A model generated the notes under the pieces. It searched no databases. It saw nothing but the letters and a program-made list of their open reading frames with translations, and had not been told where the DNA came from. Below are positions 54,548 to 62,786 of a stretch of 64,000 nt of DNA, one piece after another (within the stretch, counting starts at the first letter, position 1; each line of letters starts with the position of its first letter). The position numbers and the translations under genes are program-made. The stretch is from Bacillus marinisedimentorum (GTDB lineage: Bacteria; Bacillota; Bacilli; Bacillales; Bacillaceae_O). The stretch lies in assembly GCF_001644195.2 (NCBI RefSeq), contig NZ_LWBL02000050.1:1-64000 (forward strand), read 5' to 3'.

Positions 54548-56365
54548 GTGGAAAAAATGGACGGAAAGACATTTGATGTTGTGAATGACAACATCAGCAA
54601 GCTGAAAGAACTGTTTCCGGATGTATTCACGGAAAACAAAGTCGACATCGATAAACTGCGGCTTGCGCTCGGCGAAAATGTCGAGAAAGAGAAAGAGCGC
54701 TTCGAGTTCACCTGGAACGGCAAGACGGAAGCAATCCAGCTCGCCCAGAAACAGACAGCCGGCACATTGCGTCCGGCGAAGGAGGAGAGCGTCAACTGGG
54801 ATACGACGCAGAACCTTTATATCGAAGGCGACAACCTGGAAGTGCTGCGCACCCTGCAGAATGCCTACCGGAACAAAGTGAAACTGATTTATATCGATCC
54901 GCCCTACAATACCGGCAAGGATTTCGTCTATAAAGATGACTTCAAGGACAATGTGAAGAGCTATAAAGAGAGGCTCGATGAAAACATGAAGTCGAATGCG
55001 GAGATCAGCGGCCGTTTCCATACCGACTGGCTGAATATGATGTACCCGCGCCTGAAAATCGCCCGAAACTTTTTGACGGATGACGGGGTCATTTTCATCA
55101 GCATCGACGATCAGGAAGTCGACAACCTGAAGAAAATCTGCAATGAGATTTTCGGCGAAAACAATTTTGTCGCAAGCGTGATCTGGGAGCGGGCGTTTTC
55201 GCCGGTCAACACGAAAAAGCATTTTTCAGAGAACCATGATTACATACTCGTGTATGCGAAAAACCTTCCCGAACTTGAATGCTACGGCATCAAGCGCGAC
55301 GATGAATCGAACGACAGGTATACGAATCCGGATGACGATCCGCGGGGTCCGTGGACGTCCGGCGATTTGTCGGTTGGTCCGATCGTGCCGGCGAAGGTGT
55401 ATGAAATCACGACGCCGTCCGGCCGCAAGGTCATGCCGCCGAGCGGGTACTGCTGGCGCCTGACGAGAGAGCGGTTTGAGGAGTTTGTCGCCGACAACCG
55501 CATCTGGTTCGGGGAAGACGGCAACAATGTCCCGCGCATCAAGCGGTTTTTGAGCGAGGTCAAAACGGGCATCACGCCGATGACGGTATGGCGCTATACC
55601 GATGTCGGCCATTCCCAGGATGCGAAGCAGAAGCTCAAGGAACTGTTCGGCGGGAAAGCTTATTTCGATTATCCGAAATCGACCGGGCTGATCAAGCGGA
55701 TGCTCGACTTGTACACAGATGACGATTCGCTCATCATGGACTTCTTTTCCGGCTCGGCGACGACCGCGCAGGCGATTTTTGAAAAGAACGCGGAAGACGG
55801 CACGAACCGCCGCTTCCTTCTCGTGCAGCTTCCGGAAGCGGTTGATGAGAAGTCGGAAGCCTATAAGGACGGGTACCGGACGATCAGCGATATCGCGATG
55901 GAACGGATCCGCCGGGCCGGCAAAAAAGTGCTGGCTGACAACAGCGATGAAGCGGGCCGGCTTGATGCCGGGTTCAAAGTGTTCAAGCTCGATGAAACGA
56001 ACCTGAAAGTATGGGATGAGGAATCGCTGGATCTTGAACAGGATTTACTCGATCTCGTCGAACCGGTCAAAGAGGGCCGTTCGCAGGAAGATGTCGTGTA
56101 TGAGATTTTGCTGAAGTACGGGGTTGATCTGACGGTTCCGATCGAAAAGACGGAAATCGCCGGCAAGACGGTGTACTCGGCCGGGTTCGGTTATCTGCTC
56201 GTCTGCCTCGAACGCGATTTGACGCTCGATCAAATTGAAGAAATGGCGAAACAGCAGCCGGCGCGCATCGTTTTTTACGATGAAGGCTTCAAAGATGATA
56301 CGGTCCGAACGAACGCCCAGCAGATCCTGAAACGGTACGGCGTCGAAGATATCCGGGTGATATAA
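54548..56365 (+). CDS. mod: Type III restriction-modification system DNA methyltransferase (Mod)
   Basis: A 605-residue beta-class adenine N6-methyltransferase. The catalytic motif IV LIYIDPPYNTGKDF has DPPY at residues 117-120, and the AdoMet motif FFSGSATTAQAIF comes later, near residue 400, the order of the beta class. The N-terminal ENLYIEGDNLEVL-type block (NLYIEGDNLEVLR) is typical of Mod subunits. Target recognition lies in the central region. The GTG start follows AAGGGAG. It is the partner of the adjacent Res subunit. Confidence 0.93.
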   Translation: MEKMDGKTFDVVNDNISKLKELFPDVFTENKVDIDKLRLALGENVEKEKERFEFTWNGKTEAIQLAQKQTAGTLRPAKEESVNWDTTQNLYIEGDNLEVLRTLQNAYRNKVKLIYIDPPYNTGKDFVYKDDFKDNVKSYKERLDENMKSNAEISGRFHTDWLNMMYPRLKIARNFLTDDGVIFISIDDQEVDNLKKICNEIFGENNFVASVIWERAFSPVNTKKHFSENHDYILVYAKNLPELECYGIKRDDESNDRYTNPDDDPRGPWTSGDLSVGPIVPAKVYEITTPSGRKVMPPSGYCWRLTRERFEEFVADNRIWFGEDGNNVPRIKRFLSEVKTGITPMTVWRYTDVGHSQDAKQKLKELFGGKAYFDYPKSTGLIKRMLDLYTDDDSLIMDFFSGSATTAQAIFEKNAEDGTNRRFLLVQLPEAVDEKSEAYKDGYRTISDIAMERIRRAGKKVLADNSDEAGRLDAGFKVFKLDETNLKVWDEESLDLEQDLLDLVEPVKEGRSQEDVVYEILLKYGVDLTVPIEKTEIAGKTVYSAGFGYLLVCLERDLTLDQIEEMAKQQPARIVFYDEGFKDDTVRTNAQQILKRYGVEDIRVI

Positions 56366-56378
56366 GGGGGATGGAATT

Positions 56379-59366
56379 GTGAAGATTAAGTTTGATAAGC
56401 AGCAGTACCAGCTTGATGCCATCCAGTCCATCACCGATATTTTCGAAGGGCAGACGGTCAAAGCGTCCAACTTCACCGTCAGCATGGGCGATATCGTCGG
56501 CCAGGAAATCACCGAGCTCGGGATCGGCAACAAGCTCGAGCTGTCGGAAGCGGAAGTGCTCGAAAACGTGCAAAAGGTGCAGATGCGGAATCACCTGCAG
56601 AAAAGCCGGAACATCCAGGACTGGAACTTCACTGTCGAAATGGAGACAGGGACAGGCAAGACATATGTGTACACCCGGACGATGTTTGAGCTGAACAAAC
56701 GATACGGTTTTTCCAAGTTCATCATCGTCGTGCCGAGTGTCGCGATCCGCGAAGGGGTCTACAAATCGCTGCAGATGACAGAAGAGCATTTTGAACAGGA
56801 GTATCCGGGCCAGCACTGCCATTTTTTCAAATACGATTCGTCGAAGCTCGAGCAGGTGCGCGAGTTTGCGACGAGCACGAGTATCGAAGTGATGATCATC
56901 AACATCGACGCGTTCCGGAAAAGTTTTGACGACCCGGAGAAGGAAAACAAGGCGAACCTGATCCACCGCGAGCGCGACACGATGAACGGCAAAAAGCCGA
57001 TCCAGTTCATCCAGGAGACGAATCCGATCGTCATCCTCGATGAACCGCAGAGCGTCGATAACACCGGGAAGGCGAAGGAAGCGATCGCATCGCTGAATCC
57101 GCTCTGCAAGCTCCGTTATTCGGCGACCCACCGCGAGACGTACAATCTGATGTATAAGCTCGACCCGGTCGATGCGTATGAGCAGAAACTCGTGAAAAAG
57201 ATCGAGGTGCTGTCGATCAACTCGGATGATGACTATAACGATCCGTACATCAAACTGCTTGATGTTTCGAATAAAAACGGCTATAAAGCGACGGTCGAAC
57301 TCGATGTGCTGACGAAGAAGGGGACTGTGAAGCGGGCGAAGAAGGAAATCAATCCGAATTCGAAAAACGATCTGTACCTCGTCTCCGGTGAGCGCGATAT
57401 ATACCGCGGTTATGTCGTGGCTGGCATCGACTGCCTCCCCGGCAATGAATCGGTCGAGTTCGAAAACGGCAGCGTCCTCCGGCTCGGCGAATCGGTCGGC
57501 GGGATTGATGATGATTTGCTGAAACGGTATCAGATTCGGGAAGCGATCCGGACGCACCTTGATAAGGAACTCAGGCTCGTCCACCGCGGCATCAAAGTGC
57601 TGACGCTGTTTTTCATCGATAAAGTCGAGAATTACCGCGTGTATCCGAAAGGGGAAGCATGGCAAAAAGGGAAATATGCCGGGATGTTTGAAGAGGAGTA
57701 CAGCCACTTGATCAAGCAGCCGAAATACCGGACGCTGTTTGAGGAGGATGCGTACATTTCCAATCACAAGGCGGAAGACGTGCATGACGGGTATTTTTCC
57801 CAGGACAAACAGGGCCACTACAAAGACAGCAAGATGAATAAGGACGGCAGCCTGCGGTCGAACAAAGCGGACGAATCGGCGTTCGAGCTCATCATGAAGG
57901 AAAAAGAGCGGCTGCTCAGCTTCGATACGCCGCTAAGGTTCATTTTTTCCCACTCGGCCCTGAAAGAAGGCTGGGACAACCCGAACGTCTTTCAGATCTG
58001 CACGCTCGTGGAAACGAAGGACCCGCTCACGAAGCGGCAGAAAATCGGGCGCGGACTGCGGCTTGCGGTCGACCAGGACGGGAGGCGCAGCTACGATGAG
58101 AACGTCAATATCCTGACGGTGATCGCCAACGAATCGTACCAGCAGTTCGCCGAGACGCTGCAAAACGAAATGGAAGAGGAAACCGGTGTCAAGTTCGGCT
58201 ACCTTGAGGAGCACTCTTTTGCATTGATACCGGTTCGTGATGAAGCGACAGGTGAAAGCAGGGAGATCGGCTATGAAACGTCCTCTGAAATTTTCTCGCA
58301 CCTTGTCAAAGAAAACTATGTGACGAAACAGGGCAAGGTGAAGGAAGCGCTGAAGGAAGCGATCGCATCCGAATCGTTTGCAGTTCCAGAAGCGTTTGAA
58401 GGGATGAAAGCCGACATCGAGCAGGTGATCCGCAAGTCGATCAAGAAGCTGCCGGTTTTCAACAAGAAGGATGAAGCGGACATCAAGCTGAACAAGGAAG
58501 TGCTGCTCACGGACGAATTCAAGGAACTGTGGGACCGCATCAAGTACAAGACGACATATTCCGTTGAGCTTGATGCCGAAACATTGAAGCAGCGCTCCAT
58601 CGCCGAAATCCAGAAGCTCGACCGGTTCAAGGCGAGAAGGATCAGACGTGAGAATGCGCGCATCAACGTCGACCATTCGGGCATTTCCGGCGAAGGGCAG
58701 ACGATGCGCGTCTATGAGGCAGATGAGGAAAAACGGCGCCTGCCTGACATCCTCCGCTACTTGCAGGAACAAACGAATCTGAAAAGGCGGACGCTCGTCG
58801 GTATTCTGATCGGCTCGAAGCGCCTTGACGAATTTGAGAAAAATCCGCAGGCGTTCATGGAAGCGGTCATGAAGATCATCAACCGCGAAAAGAAAAAGCT
58901 CATCGTTGACGGCATCAAATATGAGCGGATCGGCGACCATGCCTTTTATGAGCAGTCGCTGTTCGAACACCAGGAGCTCGTCGGCTATATGAAGGCGAAT
59001 GCGGTTGAAGTATCAAGCGGCAAATCCGTTTATAATTACATCCGCTATGACTCCAACATTGAGCGGGAATTTGCGGAAAGCTTGAATCACGATGATGATG
59101 TGAAGCTGTTCATCAAGCTGCCGTCCTCGTTCGTCATCGACACACCGCTCGGCAACTACAATCCGGACTGGGCCATCCTGGTGGAAAAAGACGGTGCCGA
59201 AACGCTCTACTTTGTGGTCGAGACGAAAGGGAGCACCGCCCAGGAAGACTTGCGTCTCACCGAACACGGCAAAATCATATGCGGACGCAAGCATTTTGAG
59301 GCGCTGGAAAACGGTGTGGCGTATAAGTTGGCCGATCAGTATGGGACATTCAAAGAGGGAATCTAG
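56379..59366 (+). CDS. res: Type III restriction endonuclease subunit (Res)
   Basis: A 995-residue ATP-dependent restriction subunit. The SF2 motor has METGTGKTYVY near residues 87-97, VILDEPQSVDN near 220 and QKIGRGLRLAV. The C-terminal PD-(D/E)xK nuclease is seen in RYDSNIEREFAESL, then NYNPDWAILV and FVVETKGS near residues 926-948. With Mod it should cut unmodified DNA after ATP-driven translocation or sliding. GTG start with AAGGGGG upstream, 13 bases after mod. Confidence 0.93.
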   Translation: MKIKFDKQQYQLDAIQSITDIFEGQTVKASNFTVSMGDIVGQEITELGIGNKLELSEAEVLENVQKVQMRNHLQKSRNIQDWNFTVEMETGTGKTYVYTRTMFELNKRYGFSKFIIVVPSVAIREGVYKSLQMTEEHFEQEYPGQHCHFFKYDSSKLEQVREFATSTSIEVMIINIDAFRKSFDDPEKENKANLIHRERDTMNGKKPIQFIQETNPIVILDEPQSVDNTGKAKEAIASLNPLCKLRYSATHRETYNLMYKLDPVDAYEQKLVKKIEVLSINSDDDYNDPYIKLLDVSNKNGYKATVELDVLTKKGTVKRAKKEINPNSKNDLYLVSGERDIYRGYVVAGIDCLPGNESVEFENGSVLRLGESVGGIDDDLLKRYQIREAIRTHLDKELRLVHRGIKVLTLFFIDKVENYRVYPKGEAWQKGKYAGMFEEEYSHLIKQPKYRTLFEEDAYISNHKAEDVHDGYFSQDKQGHYKDSKMNKDGSLRSNKADESAFELIMKEKERLLSFDTPLRFIFSHSALKEGWDNPNVFQICTLVETKDPLTKRQKIGRGLRLAVDQDGRRSYDENVNILTVIANESYQQFAETLQNEMEEETGVKFGYLEEHSFALIPVRDEATGESREIGYETSSEIFSHLVKENYVTKQGKVKEALKEAIASESFAVPEAFEGMKADIEQVIRKSIKKLPVFNKKDEADIKLNKEVLLTDEFKELWDRIKYKTTYSVELDAETLKQRSIAEIQKLDRFKARRIRRENARINVDHSGISGEGQTMRVYEADEEKRRLPDILRYLQEQTNLKRRTLVGILIGSKRLDEFEKNPQAFMEAVMKIINREKKKLIVDGIKYERIGDHAFYEQSLFEHQELVGYMKANAVEVSSGKSVYNYIRYDSNIEREFAESLNHDDDVKLFIKLPSSFVIDTPLGNYNPDWAILVEKDGAETLYFVVETKGSTAQEDLRLTEHGKIICGRKHFEALENGVAYKLADQYGTFKEGI

Positions 59367-59505
59367 ACAAGTGGGGCCAATGCCGGGATTGAGCCGGTGT
59401 TGGCCTTGATTATTTTGGAAAGAACAGCCTTTCCGGCAGGTAAATAATGTATAATGGAAACGGGAGTAGACCGCTTAGCCAAAGCGTTTAGAGGGGGACA
59501 TACAT

Positions 59506-60636
59506 ATGAGCAGCCAGACGTATTTCTATCAATTTCTGGAGCCGGTTTCAAAGGAACTGGCACTGGTGGCGCGCGAGCTTGAGAACAGCATTTTTTCCAG
59601 TCCGCGGACGATGCTGACCCATGCGCGCGTATTTGTGGAAAACATTTTAAAGAAAGTGATTCAGGCTGAGAAGCTCGCAGAAATGCCGGGGACGAACCTG
59701 AAGGAACGGCTTGATTTGCTGAATGAACACGGCATTCTGGAAAAAGATATCCTTGATGCGCTTCATCATGTACGGATGATCGGCAACCAGGCAGCACACG
59801 ATGCGCGGATGTTCCGCTATTCGGAGGCATTAAAGTCATGGGAAGCCGTCTATGAAATCGTGAAATGGTATGTGGAAGTGTACGGCCCGGTTTCGATGAC
59901 TGTTCCGGATTATCAGGATCCGGCGCCAAAGACTGAACAGGGCTATGACCAGAATGAACTCGAAGTCCGTCTGAAATCGATGGAGGAGCTGCTGGCCAGG
60001 TCCATCGGACAGATGACAGGCGGAAGCGCCCATCAGGAAACAGCGGCGACGGCTGCTCCGGCGGAGGAGAAGGTCCTTGCGGCAGAACCGGAACCGCCCG
60101 GGTTCACGGCAATCCGCACGATTACCTATAAAGACCGCCGGCTTGACGTCCCATACTTTCTGCGTGATGCCTTTTTGCTGCCGCAGCGGTTCGCGAAATC
60201 CGAAACCTTCCTCATCAGGCTAGGCGCCGAACAGCAGGCCCGGATCATGAGCGAACTGCCGAACCATCTGGAAGGGCTTCATAAACTCGTAAAACGGTAT
60301 AACGAGAAAAATGATGAGACGCTTTTCGAAGAATTGAAGACTTTTATTGAAGAAGAGAAAACCCGCCGCCAGGTTGCGCTGGAACGGCCCGGTGAACTGT
60401 TTTTATTTTTCGGGGATGAGTATGTTGTCGTCACCGAGTCACTTGCCGGTATTCCGCTGAATGCAGAAGAGTTCAAGGGAATTCCGAGCCTGCTGCGCCA
60501 GCTGAACGAGGATGAGATCGAGACGGTCGGGCAGCTGCCGAAGGAACTGGTTATCCTTGCGAAATACTCGAATGTCGGAATCGGAACGGTGGAGAAACTG
60601 TTTGAGCAGTTGAAGGAGAGGCAGCAGACGGTTTGA
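59506..60636 (+). CDS. DUF4145 domain protein
   Basis: A 376-residue protein whose first 130 residues match DUF4145 (LTHARVFVENILKKVI; HVRMIGNQAAHDARMFRYSEAL), a helical domain found on restriction and other defence proteins. The rest contains a linker rich in alanine and glutamate and a helical C-terminal part with FLFFGDEYVVVTESL. It follows res by 140 bases on the same strand and probably belongs to the module. Function unknown. Confidence 0.8.
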   Translation: MSSQTYFYQFLEPVSKELALVARELENSIFSSPRTMLTHARVFVENILKKVIQAEKLAEMPGTNLKERLDLLNEHGILEKDILDALHHVRMIGNQAAHDARMFRYSEALKSWEAVYEIVKWYVEVYGPVSMTVPDYQDPAPKTEQGYDQNELEVRLKSMEELLARSIGQMTGGSAHQETAATAAPAEEKVLAAEPEPPGFTAIRTITYKDRRLDVPYFLRDAFLLPQRFAKSETFLIRLGAEQQARIMSELPNHLEGLHKLVKRYNEKNDETLFEELKTFIEEEKTRRQVALERPGELFLFFGDEYVVVTESLAGIPLNAEEFKGIPSLLRQLNEDEIETVGQLPKELVILAKYSNVGIGTVEKLFEQLKERQQTV

Positions 60637-60661
60637 GTAGAGATGGACAGGATGTGGTGAC

Positions 60662-61486
60662 GTGAAGATAAGGACGACAGAACGTGAGCATCAGTTCAGG
60701 ACCGACTTTTTTGACAGGCTGAATATCCATCAGCTGGAGGGCCTGACGCTGGACACTGCCTATCATTTTACCGCATGTATCGAGGCGGTTGACTATGAGG
60801 CCGGGGAAGAAATTAGTGTGGAGACGTTATACACCCCGCAGGAAATAGGGGCCAGGCATATCATTGCAAATAAACTGGGCATTCCATTTTACATGGTTGC
60901 CCAGCGGGATTGGGAGTTTCATATTTACGAAGTTCTTTATCCATCAGGGGAGTATAAGTTTCTGTATAAATTGGATAGAGCCCCTTTTTTAATCTGGTGG
61001 TCACGGATCAAAGGCACCCGGCAGCCGAAGCGATTATATGAAGCACAGCCGCGGGTGAGCAGGTCGTCGTTTGACAACCTGCTGGAGGCCAACAACATGG
61101 CCTGGGGCGGAAATGTTGATGGGTATATTGTGAAAGATAATGAGATCAAAGCCATTGTGGAAAACATATTTACAGCGAAGTTTGAGCTGACCGACCAGAA
61201 AGCCGATCCGGCCCGCTACTTTCATACCAAAGGTCCGAACTATAATTCCTGGCTGCCGAATGTGAAGCTGGCACAGGCGTTTGATGTTCCGCTGTTTTTG
61301 TTCACCTATGAAGCGGGCTCGGCGGATGAGCGGATCGGATTTACGGTTGTGGACTCATTGAGCAGGCGGGGGATTGTGTACCGGAACAATGTGCATCCGT
61401 ATCAGAATGTCCTGACCGGCATGAACAACATTGTGGAGGCAGTCGAATCAAGGTTGAATGAGCCGGCTCCATCGCTGAATAAATGA
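60662..61486 (+). CDS. Uncharacterised protein at the end of the defence island
   Basis: A 274-residue soluble protein I do not recognise. The segment NVDGYIVKDNEIKAIVENIFTAK has a strand-turn-strand pattern with an aspartate and a glutamate reminiscent of PD-(D/E)xK nucleases, but the motif lysine is displaced (ENIF), so this is speculative. It starts at a GTG 25 bases after the DUF4145 gene and ends at a terminator, consistent with being last in the operon. Confidence 0.7.
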   Translation: MKIRTTEREHQFRTDFFDRLNIHQLEGLTLDTAYHFTACIEAVDYEAGEEISVETLYTPQEIGARHIIANKLGIPFYMVAQRDWEFHIYEVLYPSGEYKFLYKLDRAPFLIWWSRIKGTRQPKRLYEAQPRVSRSSFDNLLEANNMAWGGNVDGYIVKDNEIKAIVENIFTAKFELTDQKADPARYFHTKGPNYNSWLPNVKLAQAFDVPLFLFTYEAGSADERIGFTVVDSLSRRGIVYRNNVHPYQNVLTGMNNIVEAVESRLNEPAPSLNK

Positions 61487-61497
61487 TATTCAAACAG

Positions 61498-61531
61498 AAA
61501 GGATGCCGTTGCGGTGTCCTTTCTATTTTTC
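61498..61531 (+). terminator. Intrinsic terminator at the end of the island
   Basis: Arms AAAGGATGCCG and CGGTGTCCTTT (with G-T pairs) followed by a T-rich tract. Confidence 0.78.
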
Positions 61532-61653
61532 TATCTGATTGGCAACAAAAGATTCATACGGCAAAAACAGGGTCAAAGGGTGCGATTCCACTGTCGCAAC
61601 CTGACGAAAATCGGGATTATTATACAGAAAAGTTAAAATATTATAAAAAATAG

Positions 61654-61683
61654 TTGCTTTTATTTGGAATTTATAGGTACAAT
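61654..61683 (+). promoter_or_regulatory. Candidate promoter of the comK leader transcript
   Basis: TTGCTT (61654-61659) and TACAAT (61678-61683) are separated by 18 bases. It would give a leader of about 480 bases before comK. The part between the promoter and 61990 holds no gene I can support; a cysteine-rich 39-codon frame (61794-61913) lacks a ribosome binding site. Confidence 0.55.
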
Positions 61684-61990
61684 GAATTATGTTAAGAAAT
61701 CCTACGTGATGATATTCAAATCGGAAAGGTTAACCATTACAAGAGCAAGAAGCGGACGGACCAATAGATGCTGAACGAGACGGAACACTGAACATGCGCG
61801 GATTCAGGTGCTGCAAGGAAATGGACAACTGGCGGAAAACATCATTCAACCTACACTCCGGGTGCTGCTATTGCAGGACTCTTTTATTTTTGTTTTTGGC
61901 ACGGTGTGGTTGAAGTCTATTAACAGGGAGTCAGATAGAGAAGTCCTTTCAAGGTGGAGATCTGCAGGATGAAAAAGAGAGACAAGCCTG

Positions 61991-62172
61991 AAAGGAGGTG
62001 AATATAATGTGAGGATGACAAGCGGGGGTGGGGACAGCGAACAATCCAGAATCATAAGGAAAACCCTCAGGTAGGCCGCGAACCTGTACCTGAGGGCAGG
62101 GAAAAGAGGTCAAACCTCTCATCTATTTCCCAGTATATCCTCTTTTCCCTTAAAATGAAAGGGAGTGGGTTG
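61991..62172 (+). promoter_or_regulatory. Structured leader of the comK-like gene with start-stop and alternative pairings
   Basis: A perfect AAAGGAGGTG (61991-62000) precedes ATG-TGA at 62007-62012. A second ATG at 62015 opens an 18-codon frame ending inside the hairpin CCCTCAGGTA / TACCTGAGGG (62065-62096). Then GGGAAAAGAGG (62099-62109) can pair with CCTCTTTTCCC (62139-62149). Alternatively, CCCTT (62147-62151) pairs with AAGGG of the comK ribosome binding site (62159-62163). The two pairings exclude each other. Confidence 0.6.
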
Positions 62173-62649
62173 GTGGATAGGAAAAATAAATATCTTATTA
62201 ATCAGGAAACAATGGCATTGGTTCCCTATTTTGACGAGAACGGCAATGCCTGCACGGTGGCAAAGGAAACGACAGGCTCTTACAAGCTGAAAGGCGCGCC
62301 GAAGAAGCATCTTGAGAGCAGCTGTGAATTTTACGGGAACACGTTTGACGGGAGCCGTAAAGCTGCAGGAATCCTGCTGCAAAGCAAACAGATGCTGCCG
62401 CTGTCCGTATCCTATGCGCTCGGAATCATCGCGTTTCCGACCCGATCGCATGAAGATGTCATGGTTACATACCTCTTCCTGAATCATATCGAACATGCGG
62501 AAGCGGGCCCAGAAAATGCATGCAGGCTCATCTTCAGCAATGAAGAGGAAATGTTTCTTGAAGAAGTCTATTCGTCCATCCGTCCAAAACTTCAGCGTAC
62601 GACCATGCTTAAATGGATTCTGGATAAACGGAATAAGCCGGGGGAGTAG
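62173..62649 (+). CDS. comK: ComK-like competence transcription factor
   Basis: A 158-residue protein of the ComK family, the activator of DNA-uptake genes. Family features include MALVPYFDENGN, SSCEFYGNTFDGSRKAAGIL and the central IIAFPTRSHEDVMVTYLFLNHI, which match ComK's DNA-binding core. It lacks the longer C-terminal tail of B. subtilis ComK, where MecA-dependent degradation signals lie. I start at the GTG at 62173, nine bases after AGGGAG; the ATG at 62155 overlaps that site. The ribosome binding site is in a leader that can sequester it. Confidence 0.87.
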   Translation: MDRKNKYLINQETMALVPYFDENGNACTVAKETTGSYKLKGAPKKHLESSCEFYGNTFDGSRKAAGILLQSKQMLPLSVSYALGIIAFPTRSHEDVMVTYLFLNHIEHAEAGPENACRLIFSNEEEMFLEEVYSSIRPKLQRTTMLKWILDKRNKPGE

Positions 62650-62670
62650 GGGGAGCTTCCCTTGTTTGGA

Positions 62671-62705
62671 AAAGGTGCGGAATAAAAAGGTTCCGCACCT
62701 TTTTA
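62671..62705 (+). terminator. Intrinsic terminator of comK
   Basis: Arms AAAGGTGCGGAA and TTCCGCACCTTT followed by T residues. Confidence 0.88.
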
Positions 62706-62786
62706 TGTCTATTCGGCTCCCTACCTATCTATCTGTAAAACTGCTACACTTATATCAAGAACCAATAATAGGGAGTGGAACAGACG

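Noticed and set aside
56289-57818. Long antisense frame opposite the res gene
   Set aside because: Codon bias of the GC-rich res gene leaves the opposite strand open; the protein has no recognisable domain.
50526-59366. DISARM or BREX system
   Set aside because: The methyltransferase and nuclease are of the type III Mod/Res kind, and DrmA/DrmB, PglZ and BrxC-type genes are absent.
61794-61913. Cysteine-rich 39-codon frame in the comK leader
   Set aside because: No ribosome binding site and no family similarity; probably untranslated leader.
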